Of a stretch of DNA of 47,061 nucleotides, positions 42,246 through 47,061 are shown piece after piece. The position numbers and the translations under genes are program-made. How positions within the stretch are numbered: position 1 is the stretch's first letter; every line of letters starts with the position of its first letter. The stretch is from an uncultured archaeon (GTDB lineage: Archaea > Thermoproteota > Nitrososphaeria > Nitrososphaerales > CALBXV01), in contig CALBXV010000488.1 of the NCBI GenBank assembly GCA_937890045.1, positions 1 through 47,061 on the forward strand. The letters are read 5' to 3'. Below the pieces are notes generated by a model. It did no database searches and was not told where the DNA came from. It worked only from the letters and a program-made list of their open reading frames with translations.

Positions 42246-43361
42246 CTATCCGTCTTCAGTAAATGAGTGTCCTATTCCATCACCTGTATCTGATACTGAT
42301 GCTGCTCCTTTATTATGAACCAATACTCCACCTGCAAAATATGTATTTGGACCATCAACATCTACATTTACAATTTCTATTTCTTTTTCTACTTTCTCAA
42401 TAACATCAATTGGAACTTCATTCAAATTCTTATTATACATAATTTGACCAACTTTCAAGTTAACAACATATTCCCAACAATAAAATTCAGAAGAATCTTC
42501 AACATCTACATAAAATCCTTCAGGAACCTGAATAAAAATAGGATGTTCTCCTGTTACTTTAATATCACCATTAATAATATAATACTCATCAGCAAAATCA
42601 AAGAACATATTAACAACTTTTGCTGTAGTTTGTTCTAATCCATCTATACTATCAACACTATAATCTTTAAAATCTTCTACATCGTTTGGTAATGTCATAG
42701 CAACAATCTCATCACCAATAAGTACATCTTGTATCTGTTTAGATGTTCCATCTGCCATAAGCATTTCAGTATCAGGTGTAAAACAAGTTATAGCAACACT
42801 ATCATATACGTCTTCTACTTGAGTTTTTTTCTTTATAGCAGTATTATATCTTGTTGCGTGATCATTATATCCATCTGATTGTCCATCTTCATGAAATGAA
42901 GCACTAATTCCTACTCGCCAATCTCCTGTATGTGCAGCATGGAATGTTCCCCGAACACCATCACCTTCTGTATTTGCTGTATCTACGCTAGAAATAGCAC
43001 CTGCTGTTCCCGTCGCCGTATAATCTCCAGATTCTAATGTATAAGTTCCTGAACCAACGGCGTTGTTTTTTGCCCAAGTAAAGTTCTCAGAACGACCAGC
43101 TATTCGTGAAATAAACCTTGAACCTGCATCTGAAAATTCCATTGTTACGGTTTCAGCTGTACCTTCATCTTGGTGTTTACTTCCAGAAAGAGTTGCACTA
43201 ACTGCTGAAATAGAAAAATTGGACATTCCTACATCTGAATCTGCAGAAGTAGTGCCGCCAGCATCTTCTCCTAATTTAGATTCTGCTGTATATGAGTCAT
43301 TTCCATCTACCGCTCTTCTCAATTTTCCTAACGATAAATCTTGATTTGCATCTGTTGCCAT
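42246..43361 (-). CDS. Virion-like protein with C-terminal Hint (hedgehog/intein) domain (copy 1)
   Basis: 371 residues. Residues 1-190 are rich in Ser, Thr, Gly and Ala with no family match (LSLGKLRRAV, SNFSISAVSATLSG), as in phage structural or fibre proteins. From Cys193 the Hint domain starts: CFTPDTEMLMADG, then QIQDVLIGDEI, GEHPIFIQ with the block B His, and at the end TYFAGGVLVHN with His349-Asn350. The residue after Asn is Lys, not Cys/Ser/Thr, so full protein splicing is not expected; N- or C-terminal cleavage, as in bacterial-intein-like domains, is possible. About 21 residues follow. Confidence 0.75.
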   Translation of the reverse strand: MATDANQDLSLGKLRRAVDGNDSYTAESKLGEDAGGTTSADSDVGMSNFSISAVSATLSGSKHQDEGTAETVTMEFSDAGSRFISRIAGRSENFTWAKNNAVGSGTYTLESGDYTATGTAGAISSVDTANTEGDGVRGTFHAAHTGDWRVGISASFHEDGQSDGYNDHATRYNTAIKKKTQVEDVYDSVAITCFTPDTEMLMADGTSKQIQDVLIGDEIVAMTLPNDVEDFKDYSVDSIDGLEQTTAKVVNMFFDFADEYYIINGDIKVTGEHPIFIQVPEGFYVDVEDSSEFYCWEYVVNLKVGQIMYNKNLNEVPIDVIEKVEKEIEIVNVDVDGPNTYFAGGVLVHNKGAASVSDTGDGIGHSFTEDG

Positions 43362-43384
43362 TAAACATTCCTATGTATAGTTTA

Positions 43385-43398
43385 TCAATTATAAATAT
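43385..43398. repeat. 14-base direct repeat, right copy (TCAATTATAAATAT)
   Basis: Second copy of the repeat at 42197-42210. Its last base falls in the stop codon of the glycosyltransferase gene at 43398-44402. It lies in a 36-base spacer, one of the few gaps in the operon. Confidence 0.4.
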
Positions 43399-44402
43399 CA
43401 AGAATTGTATATTTCCAAATATTTGTTGATCCATTCATCTTTATTATCATATCTTGATAAATAAGCTCTTAACTTTAATAACCAATACTGTCTTTCTTTT
43501 TCACTCAGTTTACAAATTTGAGAATGTGTATTTTCAAATTCTTGTTTATTTGCTGCTCTAAAAGGATACTCTAACTTACCAAATAACCAATCAGCTGCTA
43601 ATATTGGTAACTTACCATAATCAATTGCTTCAAATATAGAATAGCCAAATGGTTCATATACGTGAGCTGAATGTGATATTCCCCAATCATCCCTTTCTAA
43701 AAACTTTTGTAAATTTTTATATTGAAATTGAAATACTTTTGTTTTATTCCATTGAAATTCTAAATTATCTCTCCACCATTGAACATCACTTATATCTGTA
43801 AGCATGCAAGAATCTATATCGTTTATAAAGTGTGGTGCTTTTCTTGTTTCCATTCTAGCTAAAAATCCAACTCTATCATTCATAACCACATCTTTTTTTC
43901 TCTTAAATTCATAAAAATTTGGAATATCAATTATATCATTATCTTTATGATATGTTGTATCATCTACTCCAATCCATATATTATTTTTAGATGCTTTTAA
44001 TATTTCTTTTTCATAAGATATATTTGCAGCAAAATGTTTCAACTTTTTTAATCCTAAATAAACACCTGCTCGTAAAGATTTTTCTACTGTTACGTGTAAG
44101 ATATTAGAATAAATTTTATCCAAATTATCCATTATTTCTTTTTTAGGATGATAATAACCATGTAAAATATGAATTCTTTCAGCTTCTCCTAATACTTTTT
44201 TAAATACTTCAGGTTCATTTTGCCAAACAACTTCAATTGGTGAATCAAATTCTACAATTGAATTTGGTGCTCTATGAATTAATAACTTAGATGGTCGTTT
44301 TAATTTTGGTGCTATATTTTGTAACCAATAATTAACCCATACATCAGATCCTCCCATAACAAGTGAGCCACCTCCTGTAGAATAATAAATGTCATAACTC
44401 AT
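43398..44402 (-). CDS. GT4-like glycosyltransferase (GT-B fold) between two Hint genes
   Basis: 334 residues. GGGSLVMGGSDVWVNYW is a Gly-rich N-terminal loop as in GT-B enzymes, IHILHGYYHP the first-domain His strand, RVGFLARMETRKAPH corresponds to the G-R-x-x-x-x-K donor site, and HVYEPFGYSIFEAIDYGKLPIL is the E-x7-E motif of GT4. It probably attaches a nucleotide-activated sugar. The start shares its base with the stop of the Hint gene upstream (TAATG), so the fibre, Hint and transferase proteins are made together, suggesting that one of the virion proteins is its acceptor. Confidence 0.75.
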   Translation of the reverse strand: MSYDIYYSTGGGSLVMGGSDVWVNYWLQNIAPKLKRPSKLLIHRAPNSIVEFDSPIEVVWQNEPEVFKKVLGEAERIHILHGYYHPKKEIMDNLDKIYSNILHVTVEKSLRAGVYLGLKKLKHFAANISYEKEILKASKNNIWIGVDDTTYHKDNDIIDIPNFYEFKRKKDVVMNDRVGFLARMETRKAPHFINDIDSCMLTDISDVQWWRDNLEFQWNKTKVFQFQYKNLQKFLERDDWGISHSAHVYEPFGYSIFEAIDYGKLPILAADWLFGKLEYPFRAANKQEFENTHSQICKLSEKERQYWLLKLRAYLSRYDNKDEWINKYLEIYNS

Positions 44403-45370
44403 TATTTTGGCCCTTCTTCATTGTGCATTAACATACCTTCTGCAAAATAAACGTCTTCGGGTTCAACATCAACATTACAAGTTTCAAGTTCTTCATCTCT
44501 AAACTCTATATTGGTTATTGATACTACTTCTTTTTTATAATTTACAAGTTTATCTGTTTCTTGTAAAGTTGCAACGTGTACCCATTTATACGTTCCATCC
44601 CTAAATATAAAAATAGGATGTGTATATGTTACAGTTAAAACTTTATCTTCTTCTGTAGTAATCTTATAATAACTTTCAAAATAATCAAACCACAAACTTT
44701 CTATTTCAACTTCACAAGTTTCAAATAAATCAATAGAACTTGTAGTCCAACTTGCATAGGTATGCCAATCATCAGCTGATTTTCCTCTTGTTGGCATACC
44801 TGGCATTTTCATCCCCATTAACTTATCAGACATATCTAAATCTTGTATTTCTTTTTCCGTTCCATCAGATAACAAAATTTTAGTATCTAAAGAAAAGCAT
44901 CCTGCTCCATATGTATCTGTAATAGTTATACTTATTGATTTATTTGTATTATAATCTGTTGCGTGATCATTAAACGAATCATGAAATTTATATGATATAG
45001 TTGCAGCTGTATCTGAAGATACTAATGGTGCTGTATATATCGCACCTACATCAGCTGATGAAAATGATCCGACATCTGGGGAAATAGACCAAGTAAAATT
45101 ACGAGTTTGATTTCCTATTTTAGATAAAAAAAGTGAACCTGGAGATGTAAAATGTGCAGTATAAGCTTCAGCAGTATCTTCTGGATGTAAAGCATTTTCA
45201 TCATTGGCTTCTGGGACACTACAACCATCAATTCCAAAATCATCAAATGAAACTGTAGATGTTCCTCCTGAAGTATCATTCATACTTACCGTTGTGGTAG
45301 TATTGGCGCTATCGCCGGTTGCATACCCCATTTCTCCTAATCCTAAAGTATCTCCATTACTTCTTGCCAT
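44402..45370 (-). CDS. Virion-like protein with C-terminal Hint (hedgehog/intein) domain (copy 2)
   Basis: 322 residues. It begins GDTLGLGEMGYATGD; residues 1-155 are Ser/Thr/Gly rich. The stretch before the Hint domain (DSFNDHATDYNT) matches copy 1 (DGYNDHATRYNT), so the two genes are paralogues. The Hint domain runs from Cys158 (CFSLDTKILLSDG) through EIQDLDMSDKL and YTHPIFIF to DVYFAEGMLMHN with His316-Asn317; Glu follows, so splicing is again unlikely. Only 5 residues follow the Asn, so C-terminal cleavage would change little, while N-terminal cleavage would release the fibre-like part. Confidence 0.75.
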   Translation of the reverse strand: MARSNGDTLGLGEMGYATGDSANTTTTVSMNDTSGGTSTVSFDDFGIDGCSVPEANDENALHPEDTAEAYTAHFTSPGSLFLSKIGNQTRNFTWSISPDVGSFSSADVGAIYTAPLVSSDTAATISYKFHDSFNDHATDYNTNKSISITITDTYGAGCFSLDTKILLSDGTEKEIQDLDMSDKLMGMKMPGMPTRGKSADDWHTYASWTTSSIDLFETCEVEIESLWFDYFESYYKITTEEDKVLTVTYTHPIFIFRDGTYKWVHVATLQETDKLVNYKKEVVSITNIEFRDEELETCNVDVEPEDVYFAEGMLMHNEEGPK

Positions 45371-45537
45371 TAGCCAGCCTTTTCTTTCATTTTATCTGTT
45401 ATGGTGTAATAACCAGATTCAGAAGCATGACAACAACTATCACAATTACAACCATTTCTTTGGCATGGATAATCTCTTTTACAAGTATCCGAACATTCTG
45501 GGCAATCACATTTAACGACGGGTGTTTCTTCAGGCAT
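45370..45537 (-). CDS. Small Cys-rich protein (55 residues), metallothionein-like
   Basis: The ATG at 45537 has AAGGAG (45545-45550) seven bases upstream and overlaps the fibre stop by 8; the stop TAA shares a base with the next ATG (TAATG). The protein has nine cysteines in about 32 residues: KCDCPECSDTCKRDYPCQ and NGCNCDSCCHAS. This spacing suggests metal binding, as in metallothionein or zinc-ribbon-like proteins. The tail ITDKMKEKAG is charged. It could be a metal chaperone, a tail-tip or adhesion accessory, or a substrate of the radical SAM enzymes, but no proof of any exists. Confidence 0.75.
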   Translation of the reverse strand: MPEETPVVKCDCPECSDTCKRDYPCQRNGCNCDSCCHASESGYYTITDKMKEKAG

Positions 45538-47061
45538 CTTTTATCTCCTTTATTTCTTGTTTCAATTCTTCGATTTGTTCTTGTTGTTCCTTAACAGCCT
45601 CTATCAAAACCGCTGTCAAGTTTGAATATGATACATTTTTACGTCCCCTATCATCCTCAAACACCAATTCTGGTAGTACCGACTCTATTTCCTGAGCGAT
45701 GACGCCAATTTGTCTTCCCTCTAAGTTTGGATCTAACATAGGTGCTGATCCTGATGCAAGCGCTTTTATATATCGGTCAGAACCTTTATTCCTATCTCTA
45801 TGTTCAAATTTATAATCTTCATTCCAATCAAACTTAACTCCTCTAATATCATTAATTATACCAAGAGACCCAGAAATGGTTTCTATATTTTCTTTATCTC
45901 TAATATCAGAATATGCTGTAATGTTACCTGTTGCTCGTATATCTCCCCTTACATCTAACGTATAAGAAGGTGTTTTATTATTTCCATCTGAAGGATCTCC
46001 AATTAACGTGGATGCACCAATAAAATGTTTCCATTGTGAGCCAGTAGCAAAAATACCATGTCCAGCTGATTGACCATTAGTACCAGTACGCAAATTATAC
46101 AGAGATAAAGCCGATACATAACTTAGATCCCTCATTGCATTCGAAGTATTAGTTGGGTGTGATGTTATAGCTACATCATAATTTCCCTTGCAGACGACTT
46201 GTATTCCCCTCTGTATTAATCCACCAGTGGTAGACCAATCGCGGGTGTTACTTTGAACATCTAAACCATCTCCCTGATCATACAATGCTCCAATGTGCAT
46301 AATTTGACCCGTAGCACCTCCTGTAGTACTTTGGCCAGGTCCAAACGCTTGAATTGATCTTACTCCATATTGAACTTTAGATGCAGCAAAACTAAATTGT
46401 ACTCCGTAACCATAAGAACCACTAACATCTATAGCGGTGCCAGCCCATCCTTTATTTTGACCCTGTATGGTTTCCATGTACAGACCAAAATTTCGTATTC
46501 GATATGAATCTTTAATACCTAACATACCGATTGCACCTTGATAAAAATTGTTTGCTGTTCCGCCTGTATATGGATCTACACCAATTCTCGCAGCCCAAGC
46601 AGTTTTTCCATCTTTACATTCCCAAGATGGTGTTGAACCAATTGTGAATGTATCACTATCAGTAGCATCCTGAATAACATGAAGTTTAGATTCTGGAGTA
46701 GATATACCAAATCCAATTGTAGATTGATCGTTAGCTCCTCCTGTAGTAGTTAATTTAGAACTTCCAAGTGTAAATCCACCAATTGTTCCATCTTGTGCTT
46801 TTATAGTTCCAGTATCATACCAATAATTGTTAGCGTTTAAATAAATGCCGTCATTTGATCCTCCATCAGCACCTACTCCAAAATATGCATCTCCCGCTCT
46901 AACTCTACCTGTGAATGTTCCACCGCTTGCGTTAACTGTTCCTGAAAATGTACCAGTCGTTGCAGTAATATCTCCTGTGATATCTACACCAGTTGCAGTT
47001 AATACTCCTGCATTTGTAACAGCAAATTCATTGTCATCACCAATAGCTATACCTTCAGTTC
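45530..47061 (-). CDS. Tail-fibre protein with C-terminal S74 intramolecular chaperone domain (5' end beyond window)
   Basis: The reading frame is open from the right edge; the ATG at 46525 is internal, so at least 510 residues are seen. The visible N-terminal part has repeating beta-helix-like segments with Gly/Thr/Ser (VDITGDITAT, TFSGTVNASGGTFTGRV, YFGVGADGGSNDG), as in cyanophage fibres. The last 130 residues are peptidase S74: YSDIRDKENIE holds the Ser/Lys pair for self-cleavage (Ser codon at 45908-45910), then GVKFDWNEDY, QIGVIAQEIESVLPELV and a helical tail. The chaperone is cut off after it has helped trimer folding, leaving the fibre. It marks this end as structural. Confidence 0.88.
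   Translation of the reverse strand, partial: TEGIAIGDDNEFAVTNAGVLTATGVDITGDITATTGTFSGTVNASGGTFTGRVRAGDAYFGVGADGGSNDGIYLNANNYWYDTGTIKAQDGTIGGFTLGSSKLTTTGGANDQSTIGFGISTPESKLHVIQDATDSDTFTIGSTPSWECKDGKTAWAARIGVDPYTGGTANNFYQGAIGMLGIKDSYRIRNFGLYMETIQGQNKGWAGTAIDVSGSYGYGVQFSFAASKVQYGVRSIQAFGPGQSTTGGATGQIMHIGALYDQGDGLDVQSNTRDWSTTGGLIQRGIQVVCKGNYDVAITSHPTNTSNAMRDLSYVSALSLYNLRTGTNGQSAGHGIFATGSQWKHFIGASTLIGDPSDGNNKTPSYTLDVRGDIRATGNITAYSDIRDKENIETISGSLGIINDIRGVKFDWNEDYKFEHRDRNKGSDRYIKALASGSAPMLDPNLEGRQIGVIAQEIESVLPELVFEDDRGRKNVSYSNLTAVLIEAVKEQQEQIEELKQEIKEIKDA

Noticed and set aside
42246..45370. True inteins
   Set aside because: After the HN the next residue is Lys or Glu, not Cys/Ser/Thr, so splicing is not expected; called Hint domains instead.
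1..47061. CRISPR arrays, insertion sequences, integrase or attachment sites
   Set aside because: No regular repeats with spacers, no transposase or recombinase motif, and no tRNA end were found.

Overview
The window looks like part of the genome of a marine, T4-like tailed phage (myovirus); a viral island of the same kind cannot be fully excluded. Reasons: all 47 kb are coded on the minus strand; almost every gene touches the next through an ATGA or TAATG overlap; the sequence is very AT-rich by eye; no housekeeping, ribosomal or tRNA gene is seen; and the transcriptionally upstream (right) end holds a tail-fibre protein with an S74 intramolecular chaperone domain. Published cyanophages such as Prochlorococcus phage P-SSM2 carry smaller LPS/sugar gene clusters, so this reads as an extreme version of that. 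The sequence alone does not tell whether the host is a cyanobacterium, a Pelagibacter-like alphaproteobacterium or something else.

Layout in transcription order, from high to low coordinates. (1) 47061-42246: virion-type genes. These are a tail fibre running off the edge, a tiny Cys-rich protein, two structural-looking proteins that each carry a Hint (hedgehog/intein) domain, and a GT4-like glycosyltransferase between them. (2) 42180-33884: three proteins in which a LamG-type lectin domain seems to be inserted inside a GT7 (beta-1,4-galactosyltransferase-like) domain. Among them lie two small proteins, an SDR and two members of a seven-member paralogous family that resembles glycosyltransferases. 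(3) 33884-23764: a radical SAM block with three N-terminal-twitch radical SAM proteins, a B12-binding radical SAM protein and a further radical SAM protein, with an SGNH hydrolase, a DUF115-like protein and a 34-residue basic peptide. (4) 23774-19370: three tandem members of the paralogous family. (5) 19359-1: after a short leader-like ORF and overlapping hairpins comes a sugar-building cluster. It holds an RmlC-like epimerase, an SGNH hydrolase, a split minimal TPP enzyme, three SDRs, a nucleotide-sugar dehydrogenase, two more paralogues, a MORN-2 protein, a B12 radical SAM protein, a ParB-like/aminotransferase fusion, a 2OG-Fe(II) oxygenase, a fucosyltransferase-like protein, an HldE-type kinase, a DegT-type aminotransferase, an SGNH protein, a SPASM-type radical SAM protein, an amidinotransferase and the start of another B12 radical SAM protein.

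Together the genes look like a self-contained route for making and attaching unusual glycans: sugar activation and epimerisation, amination and guanidination, radical and oxygenase chemistry, acylation or deacylation, and many transferases. The adjacency to tail genes suggests either that the virion is glycosylated or that the infected cell surface is remodelled. This is inference; no substrate can be read from the sequence. The most unusual items are the ParB-like/aminotransferase fusion, the nested GT7-LamG proteins, the seven paralogues, the nine radical SAM genes (eight clear, one cut by the edge), the Hint-bearing virion-like proteins, and the leader ORF with mutually exclusive hairpins before the RmlC-like gene.

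No stretch longer than about 70 bases lacks a gene, counting the small ORFs found here.
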